Source: Microbacterium aurum
GTDB lineage: Bacteria > Actinomycetota > Actinomycetes > Actinomycetales > Microbacteriaceae
Direction of reading: 5' to 3'
Assembly: GCF_016907815.1 (NCBI RefSeq)
Contig: NZ_JAFBCQ010000001.1
Span: 3,038,001 to 3,102,000, forward strand
Length of the DNA stretch: 64,000 nt
The notes beneath the pieces are model-generated. The model was not told where the DNA came from, ran no database searches, and saw only the letters and a program-made list of their open reading frames with translations. The position numbers were made by a program, and so were the translations under genes. Shown here one piece after another: positions 8,042 to 19,592 of this stretch (the stretch's first letter is position 1; each line of letters starts with the position of its first letter).

Positions 8042-9446
8042 GGTGACGTCCCGCTGGTTGGTGGAGTTTCTCGACACCGTGCGGGTCAGCTTCTGTGATT
8101 ATGCCGCAGCGAGTTCGGGGATCGCGACCTCCTCTGCTTCGACTTGCAGGAGCTTCATGGAGTGTTCGCTGAAGTAGCGGCGGTCGGCGCCGTCCCATTC
8201 GTCGTGTTGCTCGATGAGGACGTGCCCGGCCAGGCGCAGTAGCGCGGCGGGGTTGGGGAAGGTTCCGACGACGTCGGTGCGGCGTTTGATCTCCTTGTTG
8301 ACGCGTTCGAGCGGGTTCGTGGACCAGATCTGCCGCCAGTGCTGCTGCGGGAATCCGCAGAACGCGAGGATGTCGTTCTTGGCGTCCTCGAGCATGTCCG
8401 CGACCTTCGGATGCGACCTGGCGAGCATGCGGACGACCTCGTGGAACTGCGCGAACACGTGCTCCGTGTCCGGCTGCGCGAAGATCGTGCGGATGATCGA
8501 CGCGACCATCGGGCCAGCCGTCTTCGGGACGTTGGCGAGCACGTTCCGCATGAAATGCACTCGGCAGCGTTGCCAGGCGGAGCCGACGAACACGGTCTCG
8601 ATCGCTGCGATCAGCCCGGTGTGCGCGTCGCTGATCACGAGCTTCACCCCGTCCAGCCCACGCGCCTTCAACGAGCGCAGGAACGTGGTCCAGAACGGCT
8701 GCGACTCGGTGTCTCCGACCTCGAAGCCGAGCACCTCCCGCCGCCCGTCGGCCGCGACTCCCACGGCAACGACGACCGCCTGCGAGACCACCCGCCGGCC
8801 GACCCGGGCCTTGCAATAGGTCGCGTCGAGGAACACGTACGGGTAGGCGCTGTCGGCGAGGGGCCGGTCCCGGAACGCCGCGACGTCCTCGTCGAGGTTG
8901 CCGCAGATCCGCGACACCTCCGACTTGGAGATGCCGGTGTCCGCGCCCAGCGCCTTGACGAGGTCGTCGACCTTGCGGGTCGAGACGCCGTGGACGTAGG
9001 CCTCCATCACGACCGCGAACAACGCCTGATCGACCCTCCGGCGGCGTTCCAGCAGCGACGGGAAGAAGGACCCGGCCCGCAGCTTCGGGATCCGCAGCTC
9101 CAGATCCCCGGCTGTCGTCGACAGGGTGCGGGGCCTGGAGCCGTTGCGGACCGCGACGCGGCCCTCGGTGCGCTCATACGGGGCGGCGCCGATGAACGCC
9201 GCCGCTTCCGCGTCGATCAGCTCCTGATAGAGCGTCTCGGTCGCGACTCGGATCCGGTCGGTGACATCGGTGAGTTTCAGTTCCCCGAGGAGCTCGAGGA
9301 GGGCAGACTGGTTAAGAGCCATCGTGCGTTTGTGTCTTCCTGTGAGTGACTTTGATCGGTACTCACTGACCATCGCACGATGGCTCACCAACGTCTACGA
9401 CGCCGACGACCCTGCCGGAAAACCCACCACCCCAGGGGACGTCACC
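8042..9446 (-). mobile_element. IS256-family insertion sequence
   Basis: The 1405-bp element has imperfect inverted ends of about 26 bp: the outer 11 bases are perfect (GGTGACGTCCC at 8042, complement ending at 9446), followed by partial matches. It carries one transposase gene on the minus strand and is flanked by an 8-bp direct repeat (CCAGAATG). It interrupts the third SLH-like repeat of the host gene. Removing it with one duplicate restores the host frame. It is oriented opposite to the host gene. Confidence 0.93.
8099..9322 (-). CDS. IS256-family (Mutator-type) transposase
   Basis: The protein is 407 residues from the ATG at 9322, the usual length of this family. The catalytic triad is visible: Asp in Val-Phe-Leu-Asp-Ala-Thr-Tyr (about 164), Asp in Ile-Ser-Asp-Ala-His-Thr-Gly (about 229) and Glu in Asn-Pro-Leu-Glu-Arg-Val-Asn-Lys-Glu (about 339), plus the Cys-Arg-Val-His-Phe-Met-Arg-Asn motif between the second and third. 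A longer open frame runs upstream to 9391 but reaches almost to the element's end; an AGGAAGA stretch upstream of 9322 supports the shorter start. The frame is intact. Confidence 0.93.
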   Translation of the reverse strand: MALNQSALLELLGELKLTDVTDRIRVATETLYQELIDAEAAAFIGAAPYERTEGRVAVRNGSRPRTLSTTAGDLELRIPKLRAGSFFPSLLERRRRVDQALFAVVMEAYVHGVSTRKVDDLVKALGADTGISKSEVSRICGNLDEDVAAFRDRPLADSAYPYVFLDATYCKARVGRRVVSQAVVVAVGVAADGRREVLGFEVGDTESQPFWTTFLRSLKARGLDGVKLVISDAHTGLIAAIETVFVGSAWQRCRVHFMRNVLANVPKTAGPMVASIIRTIFAQPDTEHVFAQFHEVVRMLARSHPKVADMLEDAKNDILAFCGFPQQHWRQIWSTNPLERVNKEIKRRTDVVGTFPNPAALLRLAGHVLIEQHDEWDGADRRYFSEHSMKLLQVEAEEVAIPELAAA

Positions 9447-9687
9447 CCAGAATGTGACCCGTTCCGAGATGGCCGCGTTCATCTATCGGGCGGAAACGGG
9501 TGGCACAACACCGCTCGCCGGCAACACATGCGCTCCGCCGCCGAAACCCCTCATTCAAGGCGCGGTCACCGCCGGAGCATTTTGCTCTGTTGCGGTCTCT
9601 GGTTGGTACGGGTACACGTCCGGCGGAGTCCTCGTGCGGTGCAGCGTCTCATCGACGGATGCCCGGCTGCGCTGGCGTCAGGTGTAG
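9447..9687 (+). pseudogene. 3' fragment of the SLH-like secreted protein gene
   Basis: After the second copy of the 8-bp duplication the frame resumes with Val-Thr-Arg-Ser-Glu-Met-Ala-Ala-Phe-Ile-Tyr-Arg, which is exactly the missing end of the third SLH-like repeat. A C-terminal tail of about 60 residues follows, with a Gly-Trp-Tyr-Gly-Tyr motif and two or three cysteines, ending in Leu-Arg-Trp-Arg-Gln-Val. I do not recognise this tail. A GTG at 9454 could start translation, but no separate function is likely. The gene is thus broken twice. Confidence 0.9.
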
Positions 9688-9782
9688 TAGCACGCGAAGT
9701 TGGAACCATCTAGCCACAACGGCGCGATCATCCACAGCCATGAGTGACGTCGCCGCACGTCACGCGCGCGGCGTTACCAAAT

Positions 9783-9811
9783 CTCCCGCTGTGGGCTACG
9801 CACTGCGGGAG
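9783..9811. terminator. Likely shared terminator between convergent genes
   Basis: A 7-bp stem CTCCCGC/GCGGGAG (9783-9789 with 9805-9811) with a 15-base loop is flanked by AAAT on the left and GGTT on the right. It lies between the end of the broken SLH-like gene (+) and the end of the ABC ATPase gene (-), so it could serve both strands. Confidence 0.5.
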
Positions 9812-9855
9812 GGTTGCCGCTGATAGCGGACAGTCGCGTCCGCGAGGGCGCAACA

Positions 9856-10596
9856 TCAGCCGTTGTAGTCCGCGTTGTACGCGTCGAGGACGTCGCTGAT
9901 CGAGGCATCCAGCCTCAGCGCGCCCTTGTCGAGATACAGACCGCGCGTGCAGAAGCGGCGCAGGTCCTTCTCGTTATGGCTGACGAAGAAGAGGGTGCGG
10001 CCTTCGGCGAGCAGTTCGTCGATGCGGCGGTAGCACTTCTCGCGGAATGCCTTGTCGCCGACGGCGAGCACCTCGTCGACGAGAAGGATCGGCTCGTCGA
10101 GCTGCGACACGACGGAGAACGCCAGCCGCACCTTCATGCCGTTGGAGAGGTGCTTGTAGGGCATGTCGACGAAATCGGCGATCTCGGCGAAGGCGATGAT
10201 GTCGTCGAAGCGACGCGAAACCTCGGCCTTGGACATCCCGTGCAGCCCGGCCGTGAGACGGACGTTCTCGCGCACCGTGAGGTCGCCGACGAACCCACCG
10301 GTGATTTCGATAAGCGGCGCCACTCCCCCGCGCACGTCGACGCCGCCTTCGTCGGGGAGCAGAACACCGGCGACGAGCTTGAGCAACGTGGACTTGCCCT
10401 GGCCGTTACGGCCGACCACCCCGATCGCTTCGCCGTGCGTGACGTCGAAGCTGACGCCACGGAGTGCCCAGAACTCCCCCGGGCGATTGCGGCGCGTCGA
10501 GCCCGCGAACAGGTCCTTGAGACTCCGTCGGCCGCGCCGGTTGCGGCGGAAGCGGACGCCGAGCCCATCGACGCGAATGGCGATGTCGGAGCCCAT
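9856..10596 (-). CDS. wzt: Polysaccharide ABC exporter, ATP-binding subunit (Wzt-like, short form)
   Basis: This 246-residue ATPase has Walker A Gly-Arg-Asn-Gly-Gln-Gly-Lys-Ser-Thr (62-70), signature Leu-Ser-Asn-Gly-Met (150-154), Walker B Ile-Leu-Leu-Val-Asp-Glu (170-175) and the switch His207. The Asn-Gly signature in place of Ser-Gly-Gly, and the Glu-Val-Leu-Ala-Val-Gly-Asp segment, are typical of teichoic acid and O-antigen exporters (TagH/Wzt). It has no C-terminal polymer-binding domain, unlike many Wzt proteins and unlike the second ATPase in this window. Its ATG overlaps the permease stop by 1 bp (TGATG), so the two form one operon. Confidence 0.9.
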   Translation of the reverse strand: MGSDIAIRVDGLGVRFRRNRRGRRSLKDLFAGSTRRNRPGEFWALRGVSFDVTHGEAIGVVGRNGQGKSTLLKLVAGVLLPDEGGVDVRGGVAPLIEITGGFVGDLTVRENVRLTAGLHGMSKAEVSRRFDDIIAFAEIADFVDMPYKHLSNGMKVRLAFSVVSQLDEPILLVDEVLAVGDKAFREKCYRRIDELLAEGRTLFFVSHNEKDLRRFCTRGLYLDKGALRLDASISDVLDAYNADYNG

Positions 10597-11390
10597 CACA
10601 GCTCCTTCATCACGGCGGACTCGAGGCGGCGGAAGACGAGGATGCCGAGGGCCAGGATGCCGACGCTCATGGCGGCCCCGACGCCCACAGCGAGCGTGTC
10701 CCACTCCTGCGGGAACAGCCCGACCCGATAGAGCGTGAAGATGCCGGCAAGGGGATTGAAGACCGCGAGATCGCGGAAAACGCCGGGAAGGTCGGCGACG
10801 CCGTAGATGATCGGAGTGGCGTAGAAGAGGGCGCGGAGGATGAGGCGCGTCGTGCGCTCAAGGTCGCTCCAGAGCACGCAGAGGGGAGCGACGAGCAGGC
10901 CGAGCCCCACGAGCAGGATGACCTGCAGGAGAACGGCGATCGGAAGAAGCAGCAGCCCCCAGCCAACGGTGGCGCCGGCGAAGATCGCGAAGAGCGCGAG
11001 CACCGGGAGCGAGAAGAGGAATTCGACGCCTTTGCTGAAGACGATGCGGTTGACCCAGATCGAGCGCGGGATCGCCGTCGACCGGACGAGGCGGGCGTCT
11101 TTGTTGAAGGCGCGTGTGAAGTCGGTGACGGCGGAGTTGAACCACACCCATGGGAGGAGTCCGGAGATGAGGAACACGATGTACGGCTGCGCTCCGATAT
11201 CGCCGCGCTGGAACACCTGCGTGAAGACGAACCAGTAGATGATGCTCATCACGAGCGGATCGAGCACCGACCAGAGGTATCCGAGCGCGCTCGTCGCGTA
11301 GCGGACCCGCAGGTCACGGGCCGACAGCAACCACAGCGAGTGGAGGTAGCGCCGGGCCGAGCCTGGAGCGCCGACGACGGCGGTGGTCAC
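10596..11390 (-). CDS. wzm: Polysaccharide ABC exporter, permease subunit (Wzm-like)
   Basis: The 264-residue ABC-2 membrane protein starts with GTG at 11390. It has a cytoplasmic N-terminus with Arg-Asp-Leu-Arg-Val-Arg-Tyr, the entry motif of polysaccharide exporters, then six hydrophobic segments. It would move lipid-linked glycan across the membrane with the ATPase encoded directly after it. The pair is divergent from rmlA with an 83-bp space, so the export and rhamnose genes may share a control region. Together with glf and the GlfT-like genes this resembles the mycobacterial galactan exporter layout, by analogy only. Confidence 0.9.
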   Translation of the reverse strand: MTTAVVGAPGSARRYLHSLWLLSARDLRVRYATSALGYLWSVLDPLVMSIIYWFVFTQVFQRGDIGAQPYIVFLISGLLPWVWFNSAVTDFTRAFNKDARLVRSTAIPRSIWVNRIVFSKGVEFLFSLPVLALFAIFAGATVGWGLLLLPIAVLLQVILLVGLGLLVAPLCVLWSDLERTTRLILRALFYATPIIYGVADLPGVFRDLAVFNPLAGIFTLYRVGLFPQEWDTLAVGVGAAMSVGILALGILVFRRLESAVMKEL

Positions 11391-11473
11391 GGGAATGAGT
11401 CTATGAGACGCACCCGAGACACAGCTCGCCTTGGAACACGGGGACGCCAGGTTTCCTATGTCACGATGGCCTG

Positions 11474-13341
<1,868 letters not shown>

Positions 13342-13346
13342 CCGGT

Positions 13347-14765
13347 ATGACCACGTACGGCAAGCAGCTCGGCGTCACCGAGACGAATATCCCGGGCCTG
13401 GTCGTCTTCGACCTCCCCGTGCACGGCGACGCCCGCGGCTGGTTCAAAGAGAACTGGCAGCGCGAGAAGATGACCGCGCTGGGTCTGCCTGACTTCGGCC
13501 CGGTGCAGAACAACATCTCGTTCAACGACGCGGTCGGCACCACCCGCGGGATTCATGCCGAACCATGGGACAAGTGGGTCTCCGTCGCGACCGGCCGGAT
13601 CTTCGGGGCCTGGGTCGACCTCCGAGAGGGCCCCACGTTCGGTGCCGTGTTCACGACCGAGCTGGACCCGTCGAAGGCGATCTTCGTCCCCCGGGGCGTC
13701 GGAAACTCGTACCAAACCCTCGAGCCCGACACGGCGTACACGTATCTCGTGAACGACCACTGGTCACCGGACGCCGCATACTCGTTCCTCAACCTCGCCG
13801 ACGAGACCGCCGCGATCGACTGGCCGATCCCCCTGACCGACGTCGAGATCTCGGCGAAGGATCTCGCTCACCCGCGCCTCGCCGATGTCACGCCGATCCC
13901 GCCGAAGAAGATCCTCGTGCTGGGCGCGAACGGCCAGCTCGGGCGGGCGCTCCGCGCAGAATACGGCGACGCGCCGCACATCGAGTACGCCGACCGCGCG
14001 ACCCTCGACATCTCGTCCCCCGACCTCGCCACCGCGCGTCGTTGGCGCGATTACGGCACGATCATCAACGCTGCCGCCTACACGAAGGTCGATCTCGCCG
14101 AGACCCCCGAGGGGCGCAAGGATGCCTGGGCCGCGAACGTCACCGGTGTCGCCGCGCTCGCCCGCCTCGCCGCCGAGAACGGCATCACGCTCGTACACGT
14201 CTCGAGCGACTACGTCTTCGACGGAACGCTCAACCGCCCGTACCGCGAGGACGACCCGATCTGCCCGCTCGGCGTCTACGGCCAGACGAAGGCCGCCGGT
14301 GATGCGATCGTATCGACCGTCCCCCGCCATTACATCGTGCGGACCAGCTGGGTGATCGGCGACGGCAACAACTTCGTGCGTACGATGGCTACACTCGCCG
14401 AACGCGGCGTCAACCCTAACGTCGTCGACGATCAATTCGGCCGACTCACCCTCACCGACGACATCGCCCGCGGCATCCGTCATCTGCTCGAGACCGGCGC
14501 GGACTATGGCACCTACAACCTCACCGGTGGGGGCGAACCTCAGTCGTGGGCGGACGTCGCGCGCGGAGTATTCGCTCTTCTGGGGAGCCATCCCGATCGC
14601 GTGACCGCGGTCTCGACGCCGGAGTACCACCAGTTAGACACGGGTGCGAAAGCGCCCCGCCCTCGAAACGGCACCCTCGATCTTGCGCGCCTAACACGGA
14701 CCTCATTCTCACCCCGCGATAGCTCGATGGTCCTACGGGAGTACCTGCGAAAGGATCGACGCTAG
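13347..14765 (+). CDS. rmlCD: Fused dTDP-4-dehydrorhamnose 3,5-epimerase and reductase
   Basis: One 472-residue chain holds both last steps of dTDP-L-rhamnose synthesis. Residues 1 to about 180 are an RmlC cupin (Asn-Asn-Ile-Ser-Phe-Asn...Thr-Arg-Gly-Ile-His, then Val-Pro-Arg-Gly-Val-Gly-Asn). From about 187 an RmlD reductase follows (Val-Leu-Gly-Ala-Asn-Gly-Gln-Leu-Gly, Ser-Ser-Asp-Tyr-Val-Phe-Asp-Gly, Tyr-Gly-Gln-Thr-Lys). The ATG at 13347 is preferred: AGGGG at 13331-13335 is correctly spaced for it and too close for the GTG at 13338 that overlaps the rmlB stop. Fusions of this kind are known in related actinobacteria. Confidence 0.95.
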   Translation: MTTYGKQLGVTETNIPGLVVFDLPVHGDARGWFKENWQREKMTALGLPDFGPVQNNISFNDAVGTTRGIHAEPWDKWVSVATGRIFGAWVDLREGPTFGAVFTTELDPSKAIFVPRGVGNSYQTLEPDTAYTYLVNDHWSPDAAYSFLNLADETAAIDWPIPLTDVEISAKDLAHPRLADVTPIPPKKILVLGANGQLGRALRAEYGDAPHIEYADRATLDISSPDLATARRWRDYGTIINAAAYTKVDLAETPEGRKDAWAANVTGVAALARLAAENGITLVHVSSDYVFDGTLNRPYREDDPICPLGVYGQTKAAGDAIVSTVPRHYIVRTSWVIGDGNNFVRTMATLAERGVNPNVVDDQFGRLTLTDDIARGIRHLLETGADYGTYNLTGGGEPQSWADVARGVFALLGSHPDRVTAVSTPEYHQLDTGAKAPRPRNGTLDLARLTRTSFSPRDSSMVLREYLRKDRR

Positions 14766-14781
14766 TCGTTTTGCGGGCGGA

Positions 14782-14796
14782 CTCCGTTGGCCGGAG
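14782..14796. terminator. Short stem-loop between convergent rmlCD and glf
   Basis: CTCCG/CGGAG (14782-14786 with 14792-14796) closes a 5-base loop in the 34-bp space between the two gene ends, with a TTTT run shortly before and GGTT after. The stem is short, so this is tentative. Confidence 0.3.
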
Positions 14797-14799
14797 GGT

Positions 14800-16020
<1,221 letters not shown>

Positions 16021-16114
16021 TCACTGGTCTGGGGTAGTGAACACAAGCACTGGCGAGGTGGGCGCGGGCCAGGCGCGGTCTGACGGGAGGCCACCACCAC
16101 GGATCCATTGATCG

Positions 16115-17095
16115 CTACTGACGGAGTGCGTCCGCGTGGTCGCGGTACCAGGTGACGGTGCGGTCGAGTCCTTCTTCGAGGGTGATCTTCGCGGTCCAGC
16201 CTGCGTCTGCGAGTTTTGACACGTCGAGGAGTTTCTGGGGGGTGCCGTCGGGTTTGGTGGTGTCCCATTCCGTCTCGCCCTGGTAGCCGGTGACGGTGGC
16301 GATGGTCTCGGCGATCTCCTTGATGGTGACGTCCGTCCCGGTGCCGACGTTGACCTGTTCCGGGCCGTCGTAGTGCTCGAGGAGGTGCAGGACGGCGTCG
16401 GCCATGTCGTCGGAGTGCAGGAACTCGCGGCGTGGGGACCCGGTGCCCCAGTTCGTCACCGTACCTGCCCCGGTACGGGCGGCCTCGTCGTAGCGGCGGA
16501 TCAGCGCGGGGAGGACGTGTGACCCCTTCGGGGAGAAGTTGTCGTTCGGGCCGTAGAGGTTGGTCGGCATCGCAGAGATCCACGGCAGCCCGTACTGACG
16601 GCGCACCGCTTGAACGTTGAGGATGCCGGCGATCTTCGCGATCGCGTACGCGTCGTTCGTGGGCTCGAGGTGCCCGGTGAGGAGCGAGTCTTCGCGGATG
16701 GGCTGCTCGGCGAACTTCGGGTAGATGCACGACGACCCGAGGAACGCGACCCGTTCCACGTCGTTGGCGAGGGCCGCGTCGAGGACGTTGGTCTGGATGC
16801 GGAGGTTGTCGCTGAGGAAGTCGACCGGGTAGGTCGAGTTCGCGAGGATCCCGCCGACCTTCGCCGCCGCCAGCACCAGGTACTTCGGTTTGATCTCGGC
16901 CATGTACGCGAACACCGCGTCCCGGTCCTTCAGATCCAGCTCAGCGGACGTCTTCCCGACGATGTTGCCGAAGCCCTCGGCCTCCAGTTTCCGGACGATC
17001 GCCGAACCCACGAGCCCCCGGTGCCCGGCGACGTAGAACGTCGCATCCCGGTCCAGCTCGGAGGGTGTGAAATCCAGTCCGTCAGATGCAGTCAC
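16115..17095 (-). CDS. fcl: GDP-L-fucose synthase
   Basis: The 326-residue bifunctional epimerase/reductase converts GDP-4-keto-6-deoxymannose to GDP-L-fucose. It shows NADP-binding Gly-His-Arg-Gly-Leu-Val-Gly-Ser-Ala-Ile-Val-Arg, Gly-Ser-Ser-Cys-Ile-Tyr-Pro and the Tyr-x-x-x-Lys pair in Tyr-Ala-Ile-Ala-Lys, then Leu-Tyr-Gly-Pro-Asn-Asp-Asn-Phe. The GTG at 17095 is chosen for its GAGGAA ribosome binding site and normal length; the frame is open to 17146 but that stretch lies in a repeat. It follows gmd on the same strand with a 66-bp gap. Confidence 0.94.
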   Translation of the reverse strand: MTASDGLDFTPSELDRDATFYVAGHRGLVGSAIVRKLEAEGFGNIVGKTSAELDLKDRDAVFAYMAEIKPKYLVLAAAKVGGILANSTYPVDFLSDNLRIQTNVLDAALANDVERVAFLGSSCIYPKFAEQPIREDSLLTGHLEPTNDAYAIAKIAGILNVQAVRRQYGLPWISAMPTNLYGPNDNFSPKGSHVLPALIRRYDEAARTGAGTVTNWGTGSPRREFLHSDDMADAVLHLLEHYDGPEQVNVGTGTDVTIKEIAETIATVTGYQGETEWDTTKPDGTPQKLLDVSKLADAGWTAKITLEEGLDRTVTWYRDHADALRQ

Positions 17096-17110
17096 AGGTG
17101 GTTCCTCACC

Positions 17111-17142
17111 GGTCGTTGAGCGAGCGCAGCGAGCCGAAACGC
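17111..17142. repeat. Short palindromic intergenic repeat
   Basis: The sequence around GAGCGAGCGCAGCGAGCCG folds on itself and is followed by AAACG. It resembles short palindromic extragenic repeats seen widely in Microbacteriaceae and is related in wording to the 57-bp tandem units at 42500. It sits between gmd and fcl. Confidence 0.5.
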
Positions 17143-17161
17143 CCACACTCAGCAGCCAACG

Positions 17162-18193
17162 TCACTTGAGTCCCCACGATTCCAGCGACACCTTGTCGAT
17201 CCACGGGCGCCCCTCATGCTCGAGCGCTTCCACATCCGCATCGACCATGATCCGCGCCAGCTGGGCACCGTCGATCGTCGGCGTCCAGCCCAGCTTCTCC
17301 TGCGCCTTCGTCGAGTCGCCGATCAGCGCGTCGACCTCGGTGGGACGCAGATACCGCTCATCGAACTTCACATACTTCTGCCACTCCAGCCCGACGTGAC
17401 CGAACGAGACCTCCAGGAAGTCCTTGATCGTGTACCCGACACCCGTCGCGAGGACGTAGTCCTCCGGGGTGTCGGCCTGCAGCATCCGCCACATCCCCTC
17501 GACGTATTCCGCCGCGTACCCCCAGTCCCGGATCGAGTCGAGGTTCCCCAGGTACAGGTCCTTCTGAACCCCCGCCTTGATCCGCGCGACCGCACGCGTG
17601 ATCTTACGCGTCACGAACGTCTCACCACGACGCGGGGACTCGTGGTTGAACAGGATCCCGTTGACGGCGAACAGGTCGTACGCCTCCCGGTAGTTCTTCG
17701 TGATCCAGTAGCTGTACAGCTTCGCAGCCGCATACGGAGAACGCGGGTAGAACGGGGTCTCCTCATTCTGCGGCGGCGGCGTCGCCCCATACAACTCAGA
17801 CGACGACGCCTGATAGAACCGCGGACTGATCCCCGCCATCCGCACCGCCTCCAGAAGGCGGATCGTGCCCGTCCCCGTCGTGTCCGCCGTGTGCTCCGGC
17901 TCATCGAACGACACCCGCACGTGCGACTGCGCCGCGAGGTTGTACACCTCATCCGGGTTGATCTCACCCAGCAACGTCACCAGCCGAGCGCCATCACTGA
18001 GATCACCGTAATGCAGGAACAGCTTCGCCTCGGGGTCATGCGGATCCACATACAAGTGGTCAATCCGCGACGTGTTGAACGTCGACGCCCGACGAATCAG
18101 ACCATGAACCTCATACCCCTTCGCGAGCAGAAGCTCCGCAAGATAAGAGCCATCCTGACCCGTAATACCTGTGATCAGTGCGCGCTTGGTCAC
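17162..18193 (-). CDS. gmd: GDP-mannose 4,6-dehydratase
   Basis: The 343-residue enzyme performs the first committed step to GDP-L-fucose. It has [12 protein letters not shown] at the N-terminus, Ser-Ser-Ser-Glu-Leu-Tyr-Gly and the catalytic Tyr-Ala-Ala-Ala-Lys. The GTG at 18193 gives the family start (Val-Thr-Lys-Arg-Ala-Leu-Ile-Thr-Gly) with a GAGAAG site just upstream; the longer open frame to 18247 has no such support. No GDP-mannose pyrophosphorylase is present, so GDP-mannose must come from elsewhere in the genome. The fucosyltransferase at 25779 is the likely consumer. Confidence 0.95.
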   Translation of the reverse strand: MTKRALITGITGQDGSYLAELLLAKGYEVHGLIRRASTFNTSRIDHLYVDPHDPEAKLFLHYGDLSDGARLVTLLGEINPDEVYNLAAQSHVRVSFDEPEHTADTTGTGTIRLLEAVRMAGISPRFYQASSSELYGATPPPQNEETPFYPRSPYAAAKLYSYWITKNYREAYDLFAVNGILFNHESPRRGETFVTRKITRAVARIKAGVQKDLYLGNLDSIRDWGYAAEYVEGMWRMLQADTPEDYVLATGVGYTIKDFLEVSFGHVGLEWQKYVKFDERYLRPTEVDALIGDSTKAQEKLGWTPTIDGAQLARIMVDADVEALEHEGRPWIDKVSLESWGLK

Positions 18194-18309
18194 TTGCTTC
18201 TCGATCCCGTCGATGTACACAACTACGTAGTTCTCGCCGAATCGCAAACGCGGAAGCGGCTCCTTATCCTATCCAGGACGCCGTCGGACTACCGAGACGC
18301 ACCTGGCAA

Positions 18310-19443
18310 TCAGCGGGGGTAGAGCGACCTGGCGAGTGACGCTTTGCGTCGCGAGAGTTCTCTTACGGTATGGGCGAACGCTTTCGACGCAGCCGGGACT
18401 ACGTTGCCGGCATCTGCGATGGAGGGCTGCGCCCAGCCGGTACCGAGGGACCGCAGCGACCCATGCTTGACAGCGTAATACTCTGGGTGAAGTTCGATCG
18501 CCGCGCCGTGCGCCCCTACCGCAGCCGCGAGCAGGTGAAAATGGAAGCGCGTTGTCAGCCACTCCTGCCCAGCCCTGGCTGGTAGCCCTTCCTTCCAGAT
18601 TCGACTAAAAGGGTAAAACTCCACGTCGATGCCACGCTCCCCCAAGCGATGTAGAATCCAGGCGTCGTCAGGGGGGATGGACTCAATCAACCCAACGCGG
18701 TGACCCTTAGCTCGTCGCCGTACAAACGCCTCGACAGCATCCACAGTGTCTTCCGCGGCGTCCGGTGACATGAAATCCCCCTGGATCACCAGCATCACCT
18801 CCGGCGCATCCTCATTCGAGTAGAGCATCCGGTCATTCGCGAAGGCCAGGAAAGCGTCGTCAAACCCGGCGCCAACTCCGACGGCCGCAGCGCTGGCCTC
18901 ATCACGGGTCTCGAAGACATCGAATGCGTTCGCCCACTCGGAGACGCGTTGACGCGCTTCATCGTCAAGCGGCATGAGCCCCTGACCAGTAGCGAAAGCA
19001 GGAACGCCGAAAAGCTTCTTCAATGTCACCACAGCAGGCAGAAGCGCCAGGTGCTCCGGCCAGATGGAGTTCAGGTAGCCGCCGCCGAGAAGGTGCACCG
19101 ATTGCATCTGTCGGAGGTCGAGCAATCCCAAGTCGAATCTCGGAGAGCCCAGGCTCGACACAAGTTGCTCTGCACGCGACGCGGCCTCGTTTAGCTCAAG
19201 TCCCTTGGAGCTGAAGGCAAGGTGCCAGAGGGTATTGGTCGTTCGAAGCAGCGGATGCGCATCCGCAAAGAGGTGATTCGCGCGACCCGGCTCTGGGCAG
19301 TCCAGCCAGACAGGCGTGTTTGGCCGATTCTTTGCCAGCCAGTCTAGCCAAACACGTGTCAGGATCTCGTCACCGTAGTTAGGTAGCCCCGCTGCGGAAA
19401 CCAAGTAGTACGGGCGCGCGGGTGCTCGTCGGCGGTGGAGCAT
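18310..19443 (-). CDS. Polysaccharide pyruvyl transferase family protein
   Basis: The 377-residue protein begins, after a basic tail, with Tyr-Tyr-Leu-Val-Ser-Ala-Ala-Gly-Leu-Pro-Asn-Tyr-Gly-Asp-Glu-Ile, the N-terminal signature of the WcaK/CsaB family, followed by a Leu-Gly-Gly-Gly-Tyr strand and a C-terminal Arg-Phe-His-Phe-His-Leu-Leu-Ala-Ala segment. CsaB-type enzymes put ketal pyruvate on wall polysaccharides, and SLH domains bind such polymers; the locus encodes three SLH-like proteins. The family is clear, the acceptor sugar is inference. The ATG at 19443 has a good GAGGAAAA site; an upstream GTG at 19524 is the alternative. Confidence 0.8.
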   Translation of the reverse strand: MLHRRRAPARPYYLVSAAGLPNYGDEILTRVWLDWLAKNRPNTPVWLDCPEPGRANHLFADAHPLLRTTNTLWHLAFSSKGLELNEAASRAEQLVSSLGSPRFDLGLLDLRQMQSVHLLGGGYLNSIWPEHLALLPAVVTLKKLFGVPAFATGQGLMPLDDEARQRVSEWANAFDVFETRDEASAAAVGVGAGFDDAFLAFANDRMLYSNEDAPEVMLVIQGDFMSPDAAEDTVDAVEAFVRRRAKGHRVGLIESIPPDDAWILHRLGERGIDVEFYPFSRIWKEGLPARAGQEWLTTRFHFHLLAAAVGAHGAAIELHPEYYAVKHGSLRSLGTGWAQPSIADAGNVVPAASKAFAHTVRELSRRKASLARSLYPR

Positions 19444-19592
19444 GGTTTTCCTCAATCCGGGCCTGGTCGGGTGCGGTCCGGTGCTACCGTGCGCGTCGCG
19501 CACTGCGTTGTAAGAGATTGTCACATGTACAGACGTTGCGAGAACTCCGCTTCGAACCAGTCTGATGAGCCCAGTAGATGCTGATCAGCCAT

